Below are positions 1 through 4,734 of a DNA stretch of 5,373 nt, in pieces. This DNA comes from JACMMS01 sp043758775 (lineage in GTDB: Bacteria > Pseudomonadota > Gammaproteobacteria > Burkholderiales > Methylophilaceae). The notes under the pieces were generated by a model, which was not told the origin of the DNA, made no database searches, and worked only from the letters and a program-made list of their open reading frames with translations. A program made the position numbers and the translations under genes. The stretch lies in NCBI GenBank assembly GCA_043758775.1, contig JAYVMU010000051.1, positions 1 to 5,373 on the forward strand, read 5' to 3'. Position 1 is the first letter of the stretch, and every line of letters begins with the position of its first letter.

Positions 1-72
1 TTAACACTTAGTCGTGAATATCAAATTGAGCACTTTTTAAACAAAAATGCAGCCAATTTAATATGGCTTTAG
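1..72 (+). CDS. C-terminal end of an unidentified protein (partial)
   Basis: Frame 1 is open from the left edge for 23 codons and ends at TAG (70-72), directly followed by a second in-frame stop TAA (73-75). The translated end reads EYQIEHFLNKNAANLIWL, which looks like ordinary protein: amphipathic, with no odd composition. The other two forward frames hit stops within the first 39 bases. I do not recognise the family, and 23 residues are too few to assign one. The fragment runs towards hslR with about 76 bases between them and no obvious terminator hairpin, so read-through into hslR is possible. It could also be a chance open frame. Confidence 0.42.
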   Translation, partial: LTLSREYQIEHFLNKNAANLIWL

Positions 73-124
73 TAAAAGCGCTTCGTGCAAAGGTCTCTAA
101 TAGATGATTGTTATTTTAAATTTG

Positions 125-130
125 CATAAT
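125..130 (+). promoter_or_regulatory. Possible -10 hexamer upstream of hslR
   Basis: CATAAT matches the sigma-70 -10 consensus at 5 of 6 positions and lies in an AT-rich stretch 18 bases before the hslR ATG. No convincing -35 hexamer is found 15-19 bases upstream; the best is 3 of 6. The 8-mer GCATAATT (124-131) recurs exactly at 1995-2002 in the other promoter region of the window. A start of transcription about 7 bases downstream would leave a leader of only about a dozen bases, and no clear Shine-Dalgarno precedes the ATG. This is a weak call. Confidence 0.22.
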
Positions 131-148
131 TAAATCTAGTCTTATTGA

Positions 149-553
149 ATGAAAACTGAAGCCATTGTTGATAATAAATGTCGCCTAGATAAATGGCTGT
201 GGGCAGCGCGCTTCTTTAAAACACGTAGTCTCGCATCGGATGCGATTGATGGCGGTAAAGTGCATGTAGATGGCGATCGGGTAAAACCTGCTAAAGAAGT
301 TCGTTTAAATGCAGTTATTCATATTCGCAATAAAGACTTTGAAATAGAAGTCGCTGTCACTGGTTTGTCCATACAGCGCAAAGGTGCGCCAGAAGCTGCC
401 CTGTTGTATCAAGAAACAGCTGCCAGCATCGCCAAGCGTGAAAACTTAGCAGTCACCAAAGAACAAGACCATGCCAGACGAGACCGCGGACTAGGGCGAC
501 CAACTAAGCGTCAACAACGTGATATAAAGCGTTTTACGGGTGAAAAATACTGA
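149..553 (+). CDS. hslR: Ribosome-associated heat shock protein Hsp15 (S4 domain RNA-binding protein)
   Basis: This cytoplasmic RNA-binding protein has 134 aa, about the length of E. coli Hsp15 (133 aa). In the known family it binds free 50S subunits carrying a nascent chain with peptidyl-tRNA after premature subunit dissociation, and helps recycle them, mainly under heat stress. The S4 domain occupies about residues 12-55: the conserved RLDKWLWAARFFKTR block (12-26) is followed by a GGKVHVDG turn (35-42) and a KPAKEV strand. A second conserved patch, PEAALLYQET (81-90), is followed by a basic C-terminal tail with GRPTKRQQRDIKRF (116-129), suited to rRNA contact. The ATG at 149 places RLDKWLW at the usual distance from the N-terminus, although no strong Shine-Dalgarno is seen. 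Its TGA (551-553) shares one base with the manB start, which implies co-transcription and probably translational coupling with a sugar-nucleotide gene of unrelated function. Confidence 0.93.
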   Translation: MKTEAIVDNKCRLDKWLWAARFFKTRSLASDAIDGGKVHVDGDRVKPAKEVRLNAVIHIRNKDFEIEVAVTGLSIQRKGAPEAALLYQETAASIAKRENLAVTKEQDHARRDRGLGRPTKRQQRDIKRFTGEKY

Positions 554-1926
554 TGATGAGTGCAGTTATATTAAATTGTTTTAAGGCCTACGATATTAGA
601 GGTAAGTTGGGTGATGAACTTAATGAGGATATTGCTTACCGAATAGGTCGTGCTTATGCTGCTTATTTACAACCTCAATCAGTGGTGGTAGGTGCTGATA
701 TTCGTCACAGTAGTGAATCACTGAAAATGGCACTAGCTCGGGGCTTGATGGATGGCGGCGTAGATGTGATTGACCTTGGTGTGACTGGTACAGAAGAAAT
801 TTACTTTGCAACTTTTTATCTTCAATTAGATGGTGGAGTTGAGGTCACGGCCAGCCATAACCCCATCGATTATAACGGCATGAAATTAGTCTGCGAACAT
901 GCAAAACCTATTAGTGGTGATACCGGATTAAACGAAATAAAAGCGCTTGTTGAAGCTAATCAATTTGAGTCAATAAAAGCACGTGGTAGTTATACCAAGC
1001 AAACGGTTTTGCCACAGTTCGTTGCACATTTACTTACTTATCTTCAAGTTGAAAAATTACGGCCTCTTAAGTTGGTTGTGAATGCTGGCAATGGTGCTGC
1101 AGGGCATGTATTGGATGCTATCGAGCAAGCATTTGCAAAATTACATGTGCCGGTGCAATTGATTAAAATCCACCACGAGCCTGATGGTGACTTCCCCAAT
1201 GGTATCCCCAACCCTTTACTGCCAGAGAATCGTGCTGCTACAGCTAATGCTGTTATTCAGTATCAAGCGGATATGGGTATTGCCTGGGATGGTGATTTTG
1301 ATAGATGTTTCTTATTTGATGAGCAAGGTGAGTTTATTGAAGGCTATTACATTGTCGGCTTACTGGCAGCGGCATTTTTAGCAAAATATCCAGACGAAAA
1401 AATAATTCATGATCCAAGACTTGTATGGAACACGCAGGATATTGTAGAAAACCTGAGAGGCAAAGCGATTATGAGCAAAACCGGCCATGCCTTCATCAAA
1501 GAACGCATGAGGGCTGAAAATGCCATTTATGGCGGGGAGATGAGCGCACATCATTATTTTAGAGACTTTTCGTATTGTGATAGCGGCATGATTCCGTGGC
1601 TGTTGGTATGTGAGTTGTTAAGCAATAGTGGCAAAAAATTATCTTCATTAGTTGCAGAACGTATTGCGTTATTTCCTTGCAGTGGTGAACTCAATTTTAA
1701 GGTGGCAGATATGCCTGGTGTTATTCAAAAAATTGAAATGCATTTCTCCGGCCAATGCTTGAACATAGACAAAACAGATGGATTAAATATGTATTTTGAA
1801 CATTGGCGCTTTAATTTGCGCGGTTCAAATACGGAGTCGTTATTGCGTTTAAATGTTGAATCCCGTGCAGACTCGGCTTTGGTTGCAAGTAAAGTGAATG
1901 AGATTACAACATTGATAGTAATTTAA
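553..1926 (+). CDS. manB: Phosphomannomutase (CpsG/ManB type)
   Basis: This enzyme (457 aa) interconverts mannose-6-phosphate and mannose-1-phosphate in the cytoplasm, the middle step towards GDP-mannose. It is an alpha-D-phosphohexomutase with all four signature loops: the catalytic phosphoserine loop TASHNP (99-104, Ser101), the Mg-binding loop DGDFDR (246-251), the sugar-specificity loop GEMSAHHYF (328-336) and the phosphate-binding loop RGSNTE (423-428). The N-terminal CFKAYDIRGKLGDELNEDIA (9-28) and the PDGDFPNGIPNPLLPENR region (210-227) closely follow E. coli CpsG as I remember it, so phosphomannomutase is favoured over phosphoglucomutase or GlmM; dual mannose/glucose activity cannot be excluded. 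One oddity is Ser429, where many relatives have Pro in the NTEP motif. Two ATGs stand in tandem (553 and 556), and the first overlaps the hslR stop by one base; either may be the true start. A terminator follows directly, so manB ends its transcription unit. Confidence 0.95.
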   Translation: MMSAVILNCFKAYDIRGKLGDELNEDIAYRIGRAYAAYLQPQSVVVGADIRHSSESLKMALARGLMDGGVDVIDLGVTGTEEIYFATFYLQLDGGVEVTASHNPIDYNGMKLVCEHAKPISGDTGLNEIKALVEANQFESIKARGSYTKQTVLPQFVAHLLTYLQVEKLRPLKLVVNAGNGAAGHVLDAIEQAFAKLHVPVQLIKIHHEPDGDFPNGIPNPLLPENRAATANAVIQYQADMGIAWDGDFDRCFLFDEQGEFIEGYYIVGLLAAAFLAKYPDEKIIHDPRLVWNTQDIVENLRGKAIMSKTGHAFIKERMRAENAIYGGEMSAHHYFRDFSYCDSGMIPWLLVCELLSNSGKKLSSLVAERIALFPCSGELNFKVADMPGVIQKIEMHFSGQCLNIDKTDGLNMYFEHWRFNLRGSNTESLLRLNVESRADSALVASKVNEITTLIVI

Positions 1927-1940
1927 GGTTTTAATTGCGG

Positions 1941-1968
1941 TGTCGCTTGTATAGGCGACAGGTTTTTT
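1941..1968 (+). terminator. Rho-independent terminator after manB
   Basis: TGTCGC (1941-1946) pairs perfectly with GCGACA (1955-1960). The stem can be extended inwards by a T-G wobble pair and a T-A pair, leaving a GTAT tetraloop (1949-1952). Two Gs and a run of six Ts (1963-1968) follow. It lies 14 bases after the manB stop and separates the hslR-manB unit from the regulator-manC-wzm-wzt unit. The stem is short, so termination could be partial. Confidence 0.85.
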
Positions 1969-1979
1969 GTTAAACTTCA

Positions 1980-1994
1980 GTTCAATCTTTGAAC
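1980..1994 (+). promoter_or_regulatory. Perfect inverted repeat, candidate operator of the EPS regulator
   Basis: GTTCAA-TCT-TTGAAC is a perfect dyad with 6-bp arms and a 3-bp spacer. It lies one base before the -10-like CATAAT (1996-2001) and about 40 bases before the regulator start codon. Winged-helix MarR-type dimers usually bind palindromes of about this size, and many are autoregulated, so the adjacent regulator is the natural candidate ligand. Binding here would cover the region between -35 and -10 and so would most simply repress. It could also form a weak RNA hairpin, but it is not followed by a T-run. Confidence 0.5.
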
Positions 1995-1995
1995 G

Positions 1996-2001
1996 CATAA
2001 T
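1996..2001 (+). promoter_or_regulatory. Possible -10 hexamer for the regulator-manC-wzm-wzt unit
   Basis: CATAAT (5 of 6 to TATAAT) follows the terminator and the inverted repeat in the only gap where a promoter for the downstream operon would be expected. No good -35 hexamer exists at 15-19 bases upstream; the best is TAAACT with 3 of 6 at a spacing of 19. The promoter may therefore be weak or need an activator. Predicted transcription start is near 2008, giving a leader of about 26 bases. Confidence 0.38.
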
Positions 2002-2033
2002 TTTAGCTAAGGGTTACAAGATAGTTTATCGCC

Positions 2034-2408
2034 ATGCTGACTGATGAATATCGCTATAAGATTCTAAAAATGATAGAGACCAAACCCGATATCACGCAAC
2101 GAGAATTAGCGCGTGATTTAGGGATTAGTTTAGGTAGAGCAAATTTTTGTTTAAAGGCACTGATAGAAAAAGGCCTGTTAAAAGCAACCAATTTTCGAAA
2201 CAGTCAGAATAAATTAGCTTATATGTATCTTTTAACGCCACATGGTCTGGAAGAGAAATCGAGTATTACGATAAGATTTTTAAAAGAAAAATTAAAAGAA
2301 TATACGCTTCTACAGGAGGAAATAAACATCATGATGCAAGAGACTAAAGTTGATTTCCTCAAAGAAGATGATTTGTTAACAGATAAAACAAAGGCGTTAT
2401 TTAAATGA
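2034..2408 (+). CDS. MarR-type EPS-associated transcriptional regulator (winged helix)
   Basis: This is a 124-aa DNA-binding protein. The helix-turn-helix spans about residues 20-50 (ITQRELARDLGISLGRANFC is its core, with the recognition helix around 32-43), followed by a wing at about 55-72 (NSQNKLAYMYLLTPHGLEEK, 56-75) and a charged helix from about 77 to 105 that probably forms a dimerisation coiled coil. The N-terminus and wing fit the small family known as MarR-family EPS-associated transcriptional regulators, found at the head of exopolysaccharide or O-antigen loci in proteobacteria. Its effector is unknown to me. ATG 2034 is the only plausible start, because an in-frame TAG lies at 2022-2024; no clear Shine-Dalgarno precedes it. 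The last 20 residues or so (from about 105) look like an extra acidic/basic tail beyond the family core. The stop overlaps the manC start in ATGA, so it leads the manC-wzm-wzt operon and probably controls it and itself. Confidence 0.87.
   Translation: MLTDEYRYKILKMIETKPDITQRELARDLGISLGRANFCLKALIEKGLLKATNFRNSQNKLAYMYLLTPHGLEEKSSITIRFLKEKLKEYTLLQEEINIMMQETKVDFLKEDDLLTDKTKALFK
2314..2319 (+). promoter_or_regulatory. Internal consensus Shine-Dalgarno inside the regulator gene
   Basis: AGGAGG (2314-2319) is the strongest Shine-Dalgarno match in the window. It lies 11 bases before a tandem ATGATG (2331-2336) that is in frame with the regulator (Met100, Met101). Initiation there would give a 25-residue peptide equal to the regulator's C-terminal tail, ending at the same TGA that overlaps the manC start. 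It could therefore deliver extra ribosomes to manC. The motif also arises simply from Gln-Glu-Glu codons, so chance is a fair explanation. Confidence 0.3.
2391..2394 (+). promoter_or_regulatory. Ribosome binding site of manC
   Basis: AAGG lies inside the end of the regulator gene, 10 bases before the manC ATG at 2405, or 13 before the tandem ATG at 2408. The spacing favours the 2405 start, which overlaps the regulator stop (ATGA, four bases) and so also allows coupling by re-initiation. Confidence 0.5.
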
Positions 2409-3835
2409 TGAACCGTTATGCGGTTATACTTTGTGGCGGCTCTGGTACAAGGCTGTGGCCGCTATCACGCACTTTAAGACCCAAACAGCTTTTAGCGCTT
2501 AACGGTGAGGATACTTTATTACAACAGACAGCTAAGCGATTATGTCAGCTTGTGGCGCCTAAAAACCTCATTACCGTTACACATGAAGATCATAAATTTG
2601 AAGTAAAAGGGCAGTTAGCGGAAAATTACCCAGAAGCTGTTGCCAACGTGCTAGCAGAGCCATATGCGCGTAATACCTTGCCTGCTATAGCTTGGGCAGT
2701 AAGTAAAATTCATGCACAGGATGCGTCTGCCGTAATAGGCGTTTTTGCCTCAGATCACGCAATCGATGACGAGAATGTCTTTTTAACAGCTTGGCAAACG
2801 GCTGAACTTGCTGCGGATAATGGTTATTTGGCATTGTTAGGTATTACTCCGCATGAACCAGCTACTGGTTATGGCTACATTAAAACTGCCGAAAATCTTA
2901 ATATTGCACAAGCCAAACTGCCAGTTAACAAAGTAGCTAAATTTGTAGAAAAACCAACGCATGAAGTAGCTGAGCAGTTTGTGGCAGACGGCTATTTATG
3001 GAATAGCGGCATGTTTGTATTTAAAGCTGATACTTTTATTCGCATGTTGCAACAATATCAGCCAGCCATTTATCAGCAGATTATAGCTTTAGATGAGAAA
3101 AATTCAGGCGCCGAGTTCTTTGCCAAGCAGTATGCTGATTTACCCAATATTTCTATGGACTATGGTTTGGCCGAGGTGTTGGTAAAGCACGCAGAAAAAG
3201 TAGCGGTCGTACCTGCAAGCATGGGCTGGAGTGACCTTGGCAGCTGGGAGTCTATCTATCAGCGCCAGCAAAAAGACCATGAAAATAATGTGATGCACGG
3301 TGATGTGCTTACTCAGGACACACAAAATTGCTTGCTGTGGACTGAGCATGGGCTGCTAGCAACTTTGGGCGTAAATAATATTGCCGTAATTCAGACCGCG
3401 GATGCTACGCTGGTGTGCGATAGAAATCGTACAGAGGATATTAAACAACTGGTTGTTAACGTTAAGGCTAAGCAGCCAGCACTTACTGAAATACACCCTA
3501 CTGTGTATCGTCCATGGGGTAGTTACACGGTACTGGAAGAGTCAAGTAATTTCAAGATTAAGCGAATTGTAGTAAACCCCGGTGCTAAACTTTCTATGCA
3601 AATGCACAAACACCGCTCAGAACATTGGGTAGTAGTTTCTGGGGTAGCCACTATTACCAATGGAGATGTTGAGTTTACGCTTAGCGAAAATCAATCTACC
3701 TACATACCAAAAACACACAAACATCGCCTAGAAAACAAGAATGACCAACCACTGAGCATTATTGAAGTGCAGTGCGGTGATTATGTAGGTGAAGACGATA
3801 TTATTAGATTTAACGACACTTACGGAAGAGTATAA
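2405..3835 (+). CDS. manC: Bifunctional mannose-1-phosphate guanylyltransferase / mannose-6-phosphate isomerase
   Basis: This 476-aa cytoplasmic enzyme is of the type II PMI-GMP family (ManC/CpsB/AlgA), usual length about 470-480. The N-terminal nucleotidyltransferase half makes GDP-mannose from mannose-1-P and GTP: signature GGSGTRLWPLSR (11-22), RPKQ (25-28), EPYARNTLPAIAW (85-97), FVEKP (180-184, with Lys183 for sugar-phosphate binding), WNSGMF (199-204) and GWSDLGSW (274-281). The C-terminal cupin half converts fructose-6-P to mannose-6-P: RPWG (369-372) and the metal/substrate motif QMHKHRSEHWVVVSG (399-413, His401, His403, Glu406, His407), with a later His440 in HKHRLEN. The position equivalent to the usual PADH reads ASDH (115-118), a mild variant. 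Two tandem ATGs occur at 2405 and 2408. It overlaps the regulator gene by four bases and precedes wzm by 47 bases. With manB it completes the route from fructose-6-P to GDP-mannose, the donor for mannose, or for fucose or rhamnose after conversion. Confidence 0.96.
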   Translation: MMNRYAVILCGGSGTRLWPLSRTLRPKQLLALNGEDTLLQQTAKRLCQLVAPKNLITVTHEDHKFEVKGQLAENYPEAVANVLAEPYARNTLPAIAWAVSKIHAQDASAVIGVFASDHAIDDENVFLTAWQTAELAADNGYLALLGITPHEPATGYGYIKTAENLNIAQAKLPVNKVAKFVEKPTHEVAEQFVADGYLWNSGMFVFKADTFIRMLQQYQPAIYQQIIALDEKNSGAEFFAKQYADLPNISMDYGLAEVLVKHAEKVAVVPASMGWSDLGSWESIYQRQQKDHENNVMHGDVLTQDTQNCLLWTEHGLLATLGVNNIAVIQTADATLVCDRNRTEDIKQLVVNVKAKQPALTEIHPTVYRPWGSYTVLEESSNFKIKRIVVNPGAKLSMQMHKHRSEHWVVVSGVATITNGDVEFTLSENQSTYIPKTHKHRLENKNDQPLSIIEVQCGDYVGEDDIIRFNDTYGRV

Positions 3836-3838
3836 GTT

Positions 3839-3842
3839 GGGA
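3839..3842 (+). promoter_or_regulatory. Possible ribosome binding site of the wzm leader ORF
   Basis: GGGA lies three bases after the manC stop codon and five bases before the ATG at 3848. No comparable site precedes the wzm ATG at 3883, whose upstream bases are pyrimidine- and A-rich. Ribosomes would load at 3848 more easily than at 3883. Confidence 0.35.
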
Positions 3843-3847
3843 AAATT

Positions 3848-3886
3848 ATGAATAAAAAAATAACACAACTAGATTTAATCTCATGA
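3848..3886 (+). CDS. Possible 12-codon leader ORF overlapping the wzm start
   Basis: ATG at 3848 opens a 12-codon frame (MNKKITQLDLIS) that stops at TGA 3884-3886. The stop overlaps the wzm ATG (3883-3885) in an ATGA, the same arrangement as regulator/manC. The Shine-Dalgarno-like GGGA is well spaced for this ATG, while wzm has none of its own, so the small ORF could serve to couple wzm translation to upstream loading. The peptide has no recognised family and may have no function of its own. The alternative is a remnant or a chance ATG in an AT-rich gap. Just before the wzm ATG sits an 11-bp dyad AGATT-T-AATCT (3871-3881), too weak to interpret alone. Confidence 0.3.
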   Translation: MNKKITQLDLIS

Positions 3887-4734
3887 TTAAAGCATTAACA
3901 TCAATCAATCCACATGCAATTCAACCCACATCTCTCATGGCTCTGGTAAAAAGTCTTGTGCGTAACCGTCATCTTATTATACAAATGACCAAGCGCGAAG
4001 TTGTTGGTCGTTACAAAGGCTCAGTCATGGGCTTGGCATGGTCATTTTTTAATCCAGTATTTATGTTAGCCGTATATACCTTTGTATTCTCTGTTGTGTT
4101 CAAAGCGCGCTGGGGTAGTGGTGCTGAAGATAGTAAAACGCTATTTGCTGTTGTGTTATTTGTTGGAATGATTGTCCAAGGGTTCTTTGCTGAGGTGCTT
4201 AATCGAGCTCCTAGTCTGATTATTTCCAATGTTAACTATGTTAAAAAAGTAGTATTCCCTATTGAGATTTTGCCGATTATCAGTATAGCTGCTGCACTTT
4301 TTCACAGCATGATCAGTTTGTGTGTACTACTTATAGCATTTGTTTTATTCAATGGGTATTTGCACTGGACATCAATTTTTTTACCGTTAGTATTGTTGCC
4401 ATTCATTATTTTTACACTTGGCTTGGCGTGGATGTTGGCATCAATAGGTGTTTTTTTACGCGATGTCGGTCAAGTAATTGTGATGTTCACCACAGTGATG
4501 ATGTTTTTAGCTCCTGTGTTTTACCCGCTCACAGCTGTGCCTGAAAAATACATTCCTTTTATTATGGCCAATCCGCTGACCTTTATCATTCAACAGTCAC
4601 GAGAAGTTTTAATTTGGGGGCATGCTCCTAAATGGATTGGGCTAGCGGTCTATACAGTAGTGGCTATTGTGGTTGCTTGGGCAGGTTATGCCTTATTCCA
4701 GAAAACTAGAAAAGGCTTTGCCGATGTCCTCTAA
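3883..4734 (+). CDS. wzm: ABC-2 type polysaccharide export permease (Wzm)
   Basis: This 283-aa inner-membrane protein is the permease half of an O-antigen/polysaccharide ABC exporter (Wzm/TagG/KpsM family). With Wzt it moves finished undecaprenyl-linked glycan to the periplasmic face. About six membrane segments can be read: roughly 49-73, 87-108, 131-157, 163-192, 198-218 and 249-273. The amphipathic N-terminal interface motif TKREVVGRYKGSVMG (36-50) precedes segment 1 (LAWSFFNPVFMLAVYTFVFS). Further family marks are NRAPSLIISNVNYVKKVVFP (107-126, the cytoplasmic coupling region), FLRDVGQV (191-198), LAPVFYPLTAVPEKY (209-223), NPLTFIIQQSREVL (230-243) and the terminal KTRKGFADVL. No cleavable signal peptide is seen. 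ATG 3883 is the only in-frame start in the gap, since an in-frame TAA lies at 3853-3855, but it lacks a Shine-Dalgarno. It overlaps wzt by 11 bases. Teichoic-acid or capsule exporters share the fold; the GDP-mannose genes favour an O-antigen or similar glycan. Confidence 0.93.
   Translation: MIKALTSINPHAIQPTSLMALVKSLVRNRHLIIQMTKREVVGRYKGSVMGLAWSFFNPVFMLAVYTFVFSVVFKARWGSGAEDSKTLFAVVLFVGMIVQGFFAEVLNRAPSLIISNVNYVKKVVFPIEILPIISIAAALFHSMISLCVLLIAFVLFNGYLHWTSIFLPLVLLPFIIFTLGLAWMLASIGVFLRDVGQVIVMFTTVMMFLAPVFYPLTAVPEKYIPFIMANPLTFIIQQSREVLIWGHAPKWIGLAVYTVVAIVVAWAGYALFQKTRKGFADVL
4712..4715 (+). promoter_or_regulatory. Ribosome binding site of wzt
   Basis: AAGG (within AAAAGG or AAAGG context at the end of wzm) lies eight bases before the ATG at 4724, an ideal spacing. 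It supports the 4724 start and therefore the 11-base overlap with wzm. Confidence 0.6.

Noticed and set aside
251..262. GGCGGTAAAGTG resembles the ops element (GGCGGTAG...) recruiting RfaH in polysaccharide operons.
   Set aside because: It lies inside hslR where it encodes the conserved Gly-Gly-Lys-Val of the S4 domain, mismatches the ops consensus at key positions, and is not in the leader of the polysaccharide unit.
620..811. 63-codon open frame on the minus strand within manB.
   Set aside because: It is fully inside a well-supported gene, has no recognisable domain, and its composition follows from the coding strand; a shadow frame.
1989..1994. TTGAAC as a possible -35 hexamer.
   Set aside because: It matches 4 of 6, but no acceptable -10 is found 15-19 bases downstream; it is better explained as the right arm of the inverted repeat.
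3140..3349. 69-codon open frame on the minus strand within manC.
   Set aside because: Antisense to conserved ManC coding sequence, no family resemblance and no ribosome site; a shadow frame.
3871..3881. Small dyad AGATT-T-AATCT just before the wzm start.
   Set aside because: Five-base AT-rich arms with a one-base spacer occur often by chance and cannot form a stable hairpin; kept only as a remark in the leader ORF entry.
4011..4229. 72-codon minus-strand frame and, at 4320-4544, a 74-codon plus-strand frame within wzm.
   Set aside because: Both overlap membrane-segment coding sequence of wzm out of frame; neither shows a credible protein.
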